From Curtobacterium sp. VKM Ac-1393 (lineage in GTDB: Bacteria > Actinomycetota > Actinomycetes > Actinomycetales > Microbacteriaceae), in contig NZ_JADKRW010000003.1 in the NCBI RefSeq assembly GCF_015350995.1, forward strand, positions 372,001 to 436,000: DNA of 64,000 nt. The letters run 5' to 3'. This document shows, one piece after another, positions 1 to 7,625 of this stretch. Each line of letters begins with the position of its first letter. Position 1 is the stretch's first letter. A program made the position numbers and the translations under genes. Below the pieces are notes generated by a model. It ran no database searches and was not told the origin of the DNA. It saw only the letters and a program-made list of their open reading frames with translations.

Positions 1-230
1 CGTCGGCACCGGCGACCGGCGGAGCCCTCGCCGGCCCGTCCGCAGGCCCGGCCGCGCAGAACACGTCGGCCACCTCGGGCGCATCGAAGGGCACCGGCTC
101 GGGTGAACTGGCCTTCACGGGTGCCGAGCTCAGCGGTTGGCTCGTTGCAGCGCTGAGCGCCCTCGGCCTGGGTGTCGTCCTGCGACTGCTCGGGCGTCGC
201 CGCCGCGATCGCGACGTGCGCGGCGGCTGA
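1..230 (+). CDS. C-terminal end of a sortase-anchored surface protein (partial)
   Basis: The gene enters from the left edge; reading from base 3 the frame is open to a TGA at 228-230. The visible 75 residues are a Gly/Ser/Ala/Thr-rich linker, then LAFTG, a hydrophobic stretch (about WLVAALSALGLGVVLRLL) and a basic tail RRRRDRDVRGG. That is the layout of a cell-wall sorting signal. LAXTG motifs are the usual targets of actinobacterial class E sortases, so the protein is probably cut after Thr and joined to peptidoglycan. The function of the missing N-terminal part cannot be told. A strong hairpin follows the stop codon. Confidence 0.8.
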   Translation, partial: SAPATGGALAGPSAGPAAQNTSATSGASKGTGSGELAFTGAELSGWLVAALSALGLGVVLRLLGRRRRDRDVRGG

Positions 231-246
231 ACCGAGGCTCGAGACC

Positions 247-294
247 GGAGGCCCGGCTCGCGTTCCCTTCGCGGGGAACGCGAGCCGGGCCTCC
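247..294. terminator. Long palindromic terminator between convergent genes
   Basis: An almost perfect stem of about 21 bp starts with GGAGGCCCGGCTCGCG and closes with its complement ending in GGGCCTCC, around a TTCG-type loop. It lies between the stop codons of the surface protein (+) and the RimK-like gene (-), so it can end both transcripts. Its GGAGGC/GCCTCC arms recur at several other gene ends here. Confidence 0.85.
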
Positions 295-300
295 CGTCCG

Positions 301-1494
301 TCAGCCCTCCGACTGGAGCGGCTCCTTGGGCAGCTTCCGCACCTTCGCGCGACGCTTGCGTCGCTCCGGGATCATCGAACGCATCTCCTCGAGCTTGCCG
401 AAGCACAGCAGCCGGTCCCCGGGCTCGAGCACGACACCACTCCGGGGGTTCGGGATGACGTTCGACGCGCGGTGCAGGGTGAGCACCGTGATGTCCCGGT
501 CCCAGAGCCCCGACTCCTTGATCGTCTTGCCGACCAGATCGGCGTTCGTGTGGACGAGCAGCTCGGCGACCCCGTACCCGGTCGACACGGACAGGCGCTG
601 CCGGACGTCGATCTCCGGGAACGCCACCTGGTTCGCGATGAAGTCGACGATCGCGCCGGCGATGTCCAGACCGGTCGCACGTTCGACGCCCTCGAGCCCC
701 GGCGAGGAGTTCACCTCCATCACGAGCGGGCCGTCGTTGCCCTCGAGCATGTCGACGCCTGCGACCTTCAGACCCATGATCTGCGCCGAGCGGACCGCGA
801 CGGCCTCGTACTCCGGCGACAACGTGACCTTCTCGACGGTGCCCCCACGGTGCACGTTCGAGCGGAACTCGTCGCCCGAGGCCGTCCGGCGCATCGCGGC
901 CACAACGCGGTCGCCGACGACGAGTGCACGGATGTCGCGCCCCCGGCTCTCCGCGATGAACCGCTGGATGAGGACGTTCTGCTTCGTCGAGTGCAGGGTC
1001 TCGACGATCGATTCGGCGACCTTCGCCTCCGGCGCCAGGATCACCCCGATGCCCTGTGTGCCCTCGAGGAGCTTGATCACGACGGGTGCTCCCCCGACGC
1101 GCTCGATGGCCCCACGGACGTCGGTACGGCCAGCCACGAAGGTCGTCGCCGGCATCCCGATGTCGTGTCGGGACAGGATCTGGTTCGCGCGCAGCTTGTC
1201 GCGCGAGTTCGTGATGCCGTTCGCGGTGTTCGGCGTGTACACGTCCATCTGTTCGAACTGCCGCACGACGGCGGTTCCGTAGTAGGTGATCGAGTTGCCG
1301 ATCCGGGGAAGGACCGCGTCGTAGTCGGACAGCAGCTTGCCGCGGTAGAGCAGGTCCGGGTCGTCGCCGGACAGGTCGATCGCGAAGCGCAGGGTATTGA
1401 GGACCTTCACCTCGTGGCCGCGGTCGAGTGCCGCCGCACGGAGGCGTTGCGTCGAGTACGCCTGGGGCGCACGAGAAAGGATGGCGAGTTTCAT
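301..1494 (-). CDS. rimK: RimK-type ATP-grasp glutamate ligase with C-terminal TrkA-C-like domain
   Basis: The 397-residue protein begins MKLAILSRAP, like RimK proteins. The central ATP-grasp domain shows VVIKLLEGTQGIGV (nucleotide loop), the RDIRALVVGDRVVAAM strand and the metal-binding VMEVNSSPGLEGVE segment. RimK enzymes add amino acids, usually glutamate, to a protein C terminus (ribosomal S6 in E. coli) using ATP. The last 110 residues (VSTGYGVAELLVHTNADLVG) resemble a TrkA-C ligand-binding domain, an extension absent from E. coli RimK. The start at 1494 is preferred because GGAGAA lies just upstream; an upstream extension is Arg-rich and unlikely. A RimB-like protease, a frequent genomic partner, lies at 2981, beyond the toxin-antitoxin pair. 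Confidence 0.88.
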   Translation of the reverse strand: MKLAILSRAPQAYSTQRLRAAALDRGHEVKVLNTLRFAIDLSGDDPDLLYRGKLLSDYDAVLPRIGNSITYYGTAVVRQFEQMDVYTPNTANGITNSRDKLRANQILSRHDIGMPATTFVAGRTDVRGAIERVGGAPVVIKLLEGTQGIGVILAPEAKVAESIVETLHSTKQNVLIQRFIAESRGRDIRALVVGDRVVAAMRRTASGDEFRSNVHRGGTVEKVTLSPEYEAVAVRSAQIMGLKVAGVDMLEGNDGPLVMEVNSSPGLEGVERATGLDIAGAIVDFIANQVAFPEIDVRQRLSVSTGYGVAELLVHTNADLVGKTIKESGLWDRDITVLTLHRASNVIPNPRSGVVLEPGDRLLCFGKLEEMRSMIPERRKRRAKVRKLPKEPLQSEG

Positions 1495-1577
1495 CGAGAG
1501 GTTCTCCGCGGGGTCGGATCGACGGCGACGGTCCATCAAAGCACGCCCGCGTCGCATCACCGACGCCGGGTGTGCAC

Positions 1578-1616
1578 TTTACGGTTTTGACGCTGGTGCG
1601 GTAGTATTGTTGTACT
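1578..1616 (+). promoter_or_regulatory. Promoter and possible operator of the toxin-antitoxin pair
   Basis: TTTACG (1578-1583) and TAGTAT (1602-1607), 18 bp apart, form a plausible sigma-70 type promoter reading toward the antitoxin. AGTA-TTGTTG-TACT (1603-1616) is an inverted repeat that overlaps the -10 box, where a self-repressing antitoxin would be expected to bind. The block is AT-rich against its surroundings. Inferred from sequence only. Confidence 0.5.
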
Positions 1617-1635
1617 GATCGGACGGAGGATCGTG

Positions 1636-2316
1636 ATGACGGTCAACTCGCACGGACTTCGAGCGGCTCGGAGCCGCCGGACCCCTCGACTCGCTGGATC
1701 CGGACGGGCCGCGGCGCTGCGATCCACGTCACCCGAGTGGCGTGTTCGTTCGCGGAGACCGTCGACGACGGATCCCGCCGCCTCCCCGTCGAGCGGCGAG
1801 GCCCGCGCCGAACCGGCAGAGGCCCTCCGGGATCGCCTCGTCGCCGCACTCCTCCGGCACGTCGACCTGATCGACCTTGCCGAGGTCGAGCGAGTGAACG
1901 GATCGATGGACGCCGTCGCGGAGCGGATGCTCGCCAGCATCCCCGGTGCCGACGTGCTCGACGACCGCGTCGGCCCGTTCTACGACACCGCGGGCCTGCG
2001 GAAGTGGTTCCGGATGAGCCGGCAGACCCTCGACGCACAGGCACGCGTCGGCGATGTGCTCTGCGTGATGTCCGCCGACGGCTTCCGGCTGTACCCGTCA
2101 TTCCAGTTCGACGCACGGGGCATCCTGCTTCCACGGTTGCGCGAGGTCCTGGCGGTCCTGGATCCCGAGCGGGTCGATCTCTGGGGCGACGCTGTCTGGC
2201 TGAATGCCCCTGCTGATGAACTGGACGGCCGCACACCGGCCCAGGTGCTGCGGACCGACCGCTCCGACGAGGCCGTCCGTCTCGCAGCGCTCGCTGGGGC
2301 ATTCCGACTCCGATGA
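1636..2316 (+). CDS. Antitoxin of the Xre/MbcA/ParS type
   Basis: A 226-residue protein. The first 60 residues are Arg/Ser-rich and low in complexity. Residues from about 140 (GFRLYPSFQFDARGILLPRLREVLAVL) to the end (WGDAVWLNAPADELDGRTPAQVL) match the toxin-binding domain of the Xre/MbcA/ParS antitoxins that pair with RES toxins. ATG 1636 is preferred over GTG 1633 because GGAGGA at 1625-1630 is then correctly spaced. The gene overlaps the toxin by ATGA (2313-2316), the usual coupling in these modules. It should neutralise the toxin directly and probably represses the promoter at 1578-1616. No clear helix-turn-helix is visible. Confidence 0.75.
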   Translation: MTVNSHGLRAARSRRTPRLAGSGRAAALRSTSPEWRVRSRRPSTTDPAASPSSGEARAEPAEALRDRLVAALLRHVDLIDLAEVERVNGSMDAVAERMLASIPGADVLDDRVGPFYDTAGLRKWFRMSRQTLDAQARVGDVLCVMSADGFRLYPSFQFDARGILLPRLREVLAVLDPERVDLWGDAVWLNAPADELDGRTPAQVLRTDRSDEAVRLAALAGAFRLR

Positions 2317-2948
2317 GCACCGTCGCCGCGTGCACCGACGTCGCCCAAGCCGCCCCGCCGGTCGGGCTCGACCTCGCCGGCTTCCCGGACGGCGGCAGGT
2401 TCCCGGCAAGGGCGTTCCGAGCGCACCTCGGCGAGTTCGACCCCTGGCACTTCGCGAGCCACCCCGCCGGCCGGTTCAACCTGGCATATCCGAACGGAAC
2501 GTGTTACTTCGCGGCAGCCGTTTCGACTGCCGTCCGGGAGTTCTACGGCCCGAAGGTCCGCCGCAACGAAGTGAGCGCTGCAGACGCCGCCGTCCTCCGC
2601 GTCTCGACGATCACTCCGCCGACCGATGCGACCTCCGCCGACGTCAGCGGCGCGGGAGCCGCACCCTTCGGCGTCACGAGCGAACTCACGACCATGGGCG
2701 ACTTCACCATCACCAGGGCATGGGCGGAGCTGTTCAAGGACCACGTCGACGGCCTCCGCTACCGCTCGCGATTCGACCCCGGCGGCGAGGCATGGGCGCT
2801 GTTCGGAATCGCTGGCCCGGCGCCGTCGCTCGGCGGTGCGAGCGCGATCATCGACGGCGAACACGCGGTCGCGGCGGCCGGCATGTCGGTGCTGCCCGGA
2901 CCACCGCGGAAGAGCGCCGTCCGGATGGTGCCGGACCCGCCCGGCTGA
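2313..2948 (+). CDS. RES-domain toxin (NAD+-degrading type)
   Basis: This 211-residue protein carries the three RES motifs in order: Arg54 in AGRFNLAYPNGT, Glu76 in AVREFYG, and Ser152 in GLRYRSRFDPGG. RES toxins (MbcT, Res) are folded like ADP-ribosyltransferases and break down NAD+ by hydrolysis or phosphorolysis, stopping growth when free of antitoxin. The length fits the family and no motif is missing, so it should be active. The start overlaps the antitoxin stop by 4 bp. Its position between rimK and the RimB-like protease suggests it was inserted into an older locus; a role in controlling RimK is possible but unsupported. Confidence 0.8.
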   Translation: MSTVAACTDVAQAAPPVGLDLAGFPDGGRFPARAFRAHLGEFDPWHFASHPAGRFNLAYPNGTCYFAAAVSTAVREFYGPKVRRNEVSAADAAVLRVSTITPPTDATSADVSGAGAAPFGVTSELTTMGDFTITRAWAELFKDHVDGLRYRSRFDPGGEAWALFGIAGPAPSLGGASAIIDGEHAVAAAGMSVLPGPPRKSAVRMVPDPPG

Positions 2949-2980
2949 CCGGGCCGGCGCGCATGCGACAGGATGGGCAC

Positions 2981-3463
2981 ATGGCTCGTGCTCCGAAGTC
3001 CCCCGACGGCGGGCTCGTCGTCGCCGGCTGGCGCGAGTGGGCCGGTCTGCCGGACCTCGGGCTGCCGTGGATCAAGGTCAAGCTCGACACGGGCGCGCGC
3101 AGCTCGGCGCTGCACGCCTTCGACCTCGAGGAACTGCCCGACGACCGGGTCCGGTTCTCGGTGCACCCGTGGCAGGACACCGATGCCGACGCGGTCACGG
3201 TCGAGTGCGACGTGCACGACCGGCGGATCATCCGCAGTTCGACCGGGCACACCCAGGAGCGCATCGTCGTGCTCACCACGATCACGCTGGCCGGACGGAT
3301 CGTCGAGTCCGAGGTCACGCTGAGCAACCGCGACCAGATGGGGTTCCGGATGCTCGTCGGGCGCGAAGCCCTGCGGCAGGGCTTCCTCGTCGACCCTGCT
3401 CGGTCCTTCATGGCGGGCCGGGCTCCGAAGGAGATCCGGCGGCGCAACCGCGGTCGTGCCTGA
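2981..3463 (+). CDS. RimB-like retropepsin-type aspartic protease
   Basis: A 160-residue protein with IKVKLDTGARSSALHAF near the N terminus, the DTGA active-site form of retropepsin-like proteases, and MGFRMLVGREALRQGFLVDPARSF near the end, typical of the family once called ATP-dependent zinc proteases. RimB trims the glutamate tail that RimK adds to protein S6, which fits the rimK gene 1.5 kb away. The start at 2981 has AGGA at 2970-2973. It follows the toxin by 32 bp and may be read from the same transcript. Confidence 0.78.
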   Translation: MARAPKSPDGGLVVAGWREWAGLPDLGLPWIKVKLDTGARSSALHAFDLEELPDDRVRFSVHPWQDTDADAVTVECDVHDRRIIRSSTGHTQERIVVLTTITLAGRIVESEVTLSNRDQMGFRMLVGREALRQGFLVDPARSFMAGRAPKEIRRRNRGRA

Positions 3464-3513
3464 GCGCTCCTCGTCAAGTTGCACGCGCCGTGGGCGCGAC
3501 CGGTCGACGGCCT

Positions 3514-3545
3514 GGAGGCGCGGAGCCGGGCCGACACGGGCCTCC
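3514..3545. terminator. Degenerate GGAGGC/GCCTCC hairpin
   Basis: GGAGGC (3514-3519) pairs with GCCTCC (3540-3545), followed by CGTCC, in the gap between the convergent protease and esterase genes. The stem is short, but the arms are the same as in the stronger palindromes at 247, 11833 and 31493. Confidence 0.4.
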
Positions 3546-3581
3546 CGTCCGCCTCGGCGACCGCCCAGGGCGCGGGCTCGG

Positions 3582-4475
3582 TCAGCGGCCGAGGTGTCGG
3601 CCGAGGAAGGCGAGTTGCTGCGGCGCCAGGCGGCGCCAGTAGCCGTGGGTGTGCGCTCCGGGCTCGAAGCCGCCGGCCGGCGGCGCGTCGAACCCGTCGA
3701 CGTAGGTGTGGATCGCGGGTGCGAACCCGTCGCCGTTGCCGCAGTCGACGCGGACCGCGACTCCGTCGAGCGCGCCCTGCCGACCGACGACCGTGTTCGC
3801 GCGGAAGTCGGCAGCGTCGTCGAAGGCGCCGCGCGCGGTGTCCGCCGCTGATGTCCAGAGCGCGGGGCTGATCGCCGACACCGCGCGGACGCGGGACGCA
3901 CCGAGGACCCCACCGAGTCGGAGCGCGCCGAAGCCGCCCATCGAGTACCCGGCGAGCGCGAGTCGACCGGTGTCGAACCCGCGTCGCGCGATCCGGGGCA
4001 GGAACTCGTCGACGACCATCGCTGCGGGATCGTCACCGTCCGCGCGGTGGTGCCAGTACCGGTTGCCGCCGTCGATCGACGCGATCGCGAAGGGCGATCC
4101 ACCATCCGCGATGTGGGCGGCGAGGAACCGGTCCCAGCCGAGCTCCCGCCCGAAGAACGACGCGTGGTCGTCGCCGTAGCCGTGGAGCGCGACCACCACC
4201 GGCAGCGGGCTGTCCGACTCCGGTGCGGCGATCGTCCAGCCGACGGTCCGTCCCTTCCGCGCGGTCGACACGAAGGTGCCGGAGACCGAGGGGACCGGCT
4301 TGGTGTCGGGGATGGTGCCGTCAGTGCCGTTCAAGCCGAGCACGCGGTACATCGTCGACCGGCCGGGCAGGAGATCGAGGTTGACCGCCTCGGCTGCAGC
4401 CCCCGCCGCGACGATGCCGACCCCGCCGATCAGCAGCGACCTGCGGGTGATCGTCGACGCACGCGAACGGGTCAT
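3582..4475 (-). CDS. Exported alpha/beta-hydrolase (esterase D / Ag85-like fold)
   Basis: The 297-residue protein begins with a twin-arginine signal (ITRRSLLIGGVGIVAAG, Arg11-Arg12), so it is probably exported folded by Tat. The nucleophile elbow is LAGYSMGGFGALRLGG, the oxyanion region is VVVALHGYGDD, and the C-terminal GAHTHGYWRRLAPQQ supplies the likely catalytic His. It belongs to the putative esterase family that includes mycolyltransferase-like and esterase D proteins; the substrate is unknown. It is a single gene, convergent with the RimB-like protease. The 165 bp upstream of it hold no other gene. Confidence 0.75.
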   Translation of the reverse strand: MTRSRASTITRRSLLIGGVGIVAAGAAAEAVNLDLLPGRSTMYRVLGLNGTDGTIPDTKPVPSVSGTFVSTARKGRTVGWTIAAPESDSPLPVVVALHGYGDDHASFFGRELGWDRFLAAHIADGGSPFAIASIDGGNRYWHHRADGDDPAAMVVDEFLPRIARRGFDTGRLALAGYSMGGFGALRLGGVLGASRVRAVSAISPALWTSAADTARGAFDDAADFRANTVVGRQGALDGVAVRVDCGNGDGFAPAIHTYVDGFDAPPAGGFEPGAHTHGYWRRLAPQQLAFLGRHLGR

Positions 4476-4640
4476 CCGAGGGGCGCCGTTCCGTCGGGGG
4501 TCACACGCTGCACGATGAGGGCCCAGGAGAGTCGCTGCACAGGGGCAACGTACCGAGCGTGGGGCCGGAGGACTCCTGGCGCGCCGAGGGGTCGTGTGTG
4601 AGGATGCGCAGCCACGGGGTCCGGTATCGCCGGCACACGG

Positions 4641-5201
4641 TCAGGCCGCGTCGACGAGCGCAGCCGCGACCGCTCGGGCAGTCGCCGTGCCGCCGGCCGG
4701 GTCGCGCAGGCGCATCGCGAGGTACCCGGACACGACGAGCAGCAGTTGGTCGGCGAGCACACCGGCTCGATCACCGACGACCGGCACGGCCCGCTCGGTC
4801 AGCCGCGTGCGGAGCGCGCCGGTCTCACGGTCGAGCACCGTGTGGACCTCGGCCGGGGCGTCCGCGTACTCGGCAGCGGTGCCGAGGAAGGCGCACCAGC
4901 GGGACCCCGCGGCCGTCGACCGGTAGTCGTCGAGTGCGTCGAACACCGCGAGCAGCCGGCCACGATCGTCCGCTGCCGCTGCGACCGCACGGTCCCACGT
5001 GGCGAGCCAGTCGTCGTGGCGGCGGTCGAGCGCGGCGGCGACGAGGGCCTCCTTGCTCGGGTACCCGCGGTACAGCGTGGCGCTGGAGACTCCGGCGCGA
5101 TCGAGGACGGCGTCGATGGGGGTCGCCGCGATGCCCCGCGTGAAGAAGAGCTCCTCGGCGGCGTCGAGCAGCTTCTGCTCGGTCCCTGAACGCATCGCCA
5201 T
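4641..5201 (-). CDS. TetR-family repressor of the divergent MFS pump
   Basis: A 186-residue TetR-type regulator. The N-terminal helix-turn-helix reads LLDAAEELFFTRGIAATPIDAVLDRAGVSS (split over residues 10-40) and is followed by ATLYRGYPSKEALVAAALDRR. The C-terminal helical domain would bind an inducer. The start ATG 5201 has no Shine-Dalgarno site; TAGGGT lies 6 nt before it on its strand, so the mRNA may be leaderless. The MFS gene starts 24 bp away on the other strand, with a TetR-type palindrome at 5228, which points to control of both genes. Confidence 0.85.
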   Translation of the reverse strand: MAMRSGTEQKLLDAAEELFFTRGIAATPIDAVLDRAGVSSATLYRGYPSKEALVAAALDRRHDDWLATWDRAVAAAADDRGRLLAVFDALDDYRSTAAGSRWCAFLGTAAEYADAPAEVHTVLDRETGALRTRLTERAVPVVGDRAGVLADQLLLVVSGYLAMRLRDPAGGTATARAVAAALVDAA

Positions 5202-5211
5202 GACTGCACCC

Positions 5212-5239
5212 TAAGCTCTCAAAAGTGAAACGATCGTTT
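5212..5239. promoter_or_regulatory. Compact divergent promoter with TetR operator
   Basis: AAACGATCGTTT (5228-5239) is a perfect 12-bp palindrome of the kind many TetR regulators bind. It lies on the first codons of the MFS gene. TAAGCT (5212-5217) reads rightward as a -10 box 7 nt before GTG 5225, and the same block reads leftward as TAGGGT for the repressor. A bound repressor would cover the MFS start of transcription. Confidence 0.65.
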
Positions 5240-6475
5240 TTGTTGCGACAGCGGCTCCTCGTCGTCAGCGGCCTGGCCCTGATCGGGGCGACCTACGGGC
5301 TGGTGCGCCTGGCGTACGGCCTGTTCCTGCCGGACGTGCAGCGCGACCTCGGCCTGCGCACGGACGCCGCCGGTTGGATCTCGTCCGGGGCCTCGGCGAT
5401 GTACTGCGTCGGCGCGGTGATCGGGTTCCTGACCGCCGTGCGGATCCCCCGGTTGCTCGTCGCGGCGGCGGCGGGGATCGCCGGGGGCGGTGCGATCGCG
5501 ATGGCGGCAGCGCCGGGGCCGTGGTCGTTCGGGATCGCCGTCGTGCTCGCCTCGACCGGGGCAGGCCTGGCGTCCCCTGCGCTCGTGCAGCTCGTGTCCC
5601 GCGCCGTGCCGGAGGCAGCGCAGGGGCGTGCCCAGGCGGTCGTCAACTCCGGGACCGGTCCGGGTCTGGTCGCCGCCGGGGTACTCGCCCTCGTGCTCCT
5701 GCCGGACTGGCGGACGGCCTGGGCGTGGTCCGGGGCCTTCGCGCTCGTCGTCGGTGTCGTGCTGCTCGTGGCGTCCGGCGCCAGCCGGTCCGGCGGCGAC
5801 CGGCTCACTGCGCCCGAGGCATCGTGGTTCACGGCACACCGGCGGGTCGTGACGCTCGCACTGCTGTTCGGTACCGGATCCGCGGTCGTGTGGACCTACG
5901 GTCGCTCGGCGCTGGTCGACGCGGGCGCCCCGGTCGTGGTGTCGGTGTCGGCGTGGATCGCGCTCGGGGTCGGCGGTGCAGCGGTGGCGGGGACGGCACG
6001 GTGGACGAGTGGTCTCCGAGCGCGGACGCTCTGGGCGGTCACCGCGGGCGCGGTGACCGTAGCCGTCGTCCTGCTCGGGCTCGCACCGCAGTCGACCCCG
6101 GTCGCGCTGGCAGCGTGCACGGTGTTCGGGTGGGGGTACACGGCCGCGACCGGGGCGTTGATCGCCTGGACGACCGAGGTCGCCCCGGAGCGGTCGTCGT
6201 CCGGGACCTCGATGCTGTTCGTGGCGCTGGTACTCGGCCAGGCCGTCGGAGCCGCCGCGGCCGGGGCACTCGTCGCGGCGACGGGCTACGCGGTGACGTT
6301 CCTCGTCGGGGCCGTGGTCACCGCGGCGAGCGCCGTGCCCGCGGTCACCGGCAGCGGGGACGGGTCCGGCGCCCCGCGCATCACAGGAGTGGACGCAGCT
6401 CGATCTTCCGGTTGCACGCCTGCGACGCCTCGTGCGCCACACGGAGCGCGGTCTCGGCGTCCGGCAGCTCCATGA
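5225..6475 (+). CDS. MFS transporter (drug-efflux-like)
   Basis: A 416-residue membrane protein with about 12 hydrophobic segments, opening ATYGLVRLAYGLFLPDVQRDLGL, a typical first-helix region of YbfB-like and cyanate-permease-like MFS proteins. The last 45 residues are polar and run into the convergent YCII gene (overlap 6381-6475), so the functional protein may effectively end near residue 385. GTG 5225 is taken as the start of a leaderless mRNA; TTG 5241 is the alternative. Divergence from a TetR gene with a shared operator suggests an efflux role induced by its substrate. Confidence 0.78.
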   Translation: MKRSFLLRQRLLVVSGLALIGATYGLVRLAYGLFLPDVQRDLGLRTDAAGWISSGASAMYCVGAVIGFLTAVRIPRLLVAAAAGIAGGGAIAMAAAPGPWSFGIAVVLASTGAGLASPALVQLVSRAVPEAAQGRAQAVVNSGTGPGLVAAGVLALVLLPDWRTAWAWSGAFALVVGVVLLVASGASRSGGDRLTAPEASWFTAHRRVVTLALLFGTGSAVVWTYGRSALVDAGAPVVVSVSAWIALGVGGAAVAGTARWTSGLRARTLWAVTAGAVTVAVVLLGLAPQSTPVALAACTVFGWGYTAATGALIAWTTEVAPERSSSGTSMLFVALVLGQAVGAAAAGALVAATGYAVTFLVGAVVTAASAVPAVTGSGDGSGAPRITGVDAARSSGCTPATPRAPHGARSRRPAAP

Positions 6476-6719
6476 CCCAGAAGCCGGCGACGAACTCGGT
6501 CGTGTCGACCACCAGCCCCGGGGTCGATGCCGAGCCGCCGCCGCGGGCGTCGACGACGGTGCCGTCGGCCGGCGCGGAAACCCCAGCGGCGAAGACGACC
6601 GCGTCGCCCAGGCGTTCGTTGAGGGCGTCGACCGCGGCGGCCTCGGCCTGACTGGCGGACTCGGTCCGGCCGGCGGCCTCGGCCTGCCCGTCGTCGATGA
6701 CGTTGACGAGGAACTGCAT
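6381..6719 (-). CDS. YCII/DGPF-domain protein
   Basis: A 112-residue protein starting MQFLVNVIDD with FVAGFWVMELPDAETALRVAHEAS in the second half, which is the pattern of YCII-related (DGPF) proteins. These small dimeric alpha/beta proteins often sit beside extracytoplasmic sigma factors, but none is here. GAGGAG lies 6 nt before ATG 6719, which fixes the start. The 3' end overlaps the convergent MFS gene by about 95 bp. Confidence 0.75.
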   Translation of the reverse strand: MQFLVNVIDDGQAEAAGRTESASQAEAAAVDALNERLGDAVVFAAGVSAPADGTVVDARGGGSASTPGLVVDTTEFVAGFWVMELPDAETALRVAHEASQACNRKIELRPLL

Positions 6720-6850
6720 GGTGTCTCCTCTGCTCGTTGGCGGGAGGCTACTCCCGCCCGGTGGAGCGGCGATCAACGTGTTCGCCGCAAAGCTGGTGTT
6801 CCGCTGGGACATCCGCGGATACTCCGGTTTGACGTTTACGATCTGTGAAC

Positions 6851-7261
6851 ATGAACACTTCCACTCGAGGAGTCGAGACCGGGACCCGGCTCAGGCAAGG
6901 GCGCGGCTGGCAGACACCGGTGTTCCTCTGCAGCGCCGCCGTGGTCGCGTCCTTCGTCTTCGTGGTCGAGGGGCTGGACGCACCGCGACTGCCCGTGCTG
7001 GCTGTCGTCGCGGTCCTCGTCATCGCGCTGTGGCTCGTCGCGAGCACCCGGCGGGTCGTCCCCCGCGGAGGCAACCGGCTGATGACCGTCGCCTGGGTTG
7101 CGACAGGCGTCCTGTACGTCCTCGCTGTCGCTCCGCTCGACGCCGTGTTGCTCCGAGGACTCGACGAGTCGACGTCGCTGGTGGCCTGGGGAGCGATCGC
7201 GCTCCTCGTCGCGGCTCCGCTCCTCGTCGCGGCGACGGTGGCTCGGCCACGTCGTCGATGA
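6851..7261 (+). CDS. Small four-helix membrane protein
   Basis: A 136-residue protein with about four hydrophobic helices (VFLCSAAVVASFVFVV, LPVLAVVAVLVIALWLV, VAWVATGVLYVLAVAPL, VAWGAIALLVAAPLLVAA) and a basic C-terminal end, ARPRRR. No family is recognised. The stop overlaps the next ATG by 4 bp, so it is translationally coupled to a winged-helix regulator; such pairs often let a membrane protein hold or tune its regulator. ATG 6851, 8 nt after a TACGAT box, is preferred; GTG 6845 is possible. Confidence 0.65.
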   Translation: MNTSTRGVETGTRLRQGRGWQTPVFLCSAAVVASFVFVVEGLDAPRLPVLAVVAVLVIALWLVASTRRVVPRGGNRLMTVAWVATGVLYVLAVAPLDAVLLRGLDESTSLVAWGAIALLVAAPLLVAATVARPRRR

Positions 7262-7566
7262 CGAGCGGCACCCATCCCCGGCACCAACTCGACGACCGGA
7301 TCCACTCGCCGGTGCGGTTCTCCCTGCTCGCCCTGCTCAGGACGGTGGACGAAGCGGAGTTCGGCGTCGTCCGGGACGCGCTCGAGGTCAGCGATTCGAC
7401 GCTGTCCCAGGCGGCGGCCATCCTGGGAGAGGCGGGTTTCCTCCGCATCCGCAGACTCCGCGTGGGGAGGAGCACGAGGAGCTGGCTCGCTCTCACCGAC
7501 TCAGGACGGGAGGCGTTCGAGCGGCACCTCGGCGTGATCCGGACGATCGCTGAGCCCGACGGGTGA
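7258..7566 (+). CDS. Winged-helix (ArsR/MarR-like) transcriptional regulator
   Basis: A 102-residue protein: HSPVRFSLLALLRTVDEAEFGVVRDALEVSDSTLSQAAAILGEAGFLRIRRLRVGRSTRSWLALTDSGREAFERHL, a one-domain winged helix (shown in spans: helix-turn-helix at VSDSTLSQAAAIL, wing at GRSTRSWLALT). It is close to the short DNA-binding proteins related to MarR/ArsR. The start overlaps the membrane gene by ATGA. The pair sits directly before the two-component genes; the targets are unknown. Confidence 0.8.
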   Translation: MTSGTHPRHQLDDRIHSPVRFSLLALLRTVDEAEFGVVRDALEVSDSTLSQAAAILGEAGFLRIRRLRVGRSTRSWLALTDSGREAFERHLGVIRTIAEPDG

Positions 7567-7625
7567 CCGGAGCGAGCAGAACCCGATGCACGAGGCCGGA
7601 CCGGGATTCCGCTAGCGTTTCGCGG

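Noticed and set aside
1587..1607. TTGACG and TAGTAT as a promoter pair before the antitoxin
   Set aside because: They are only 9 bp apart. TTTACG at 1578-1583, 18 bp from the same -10, is the better partner.
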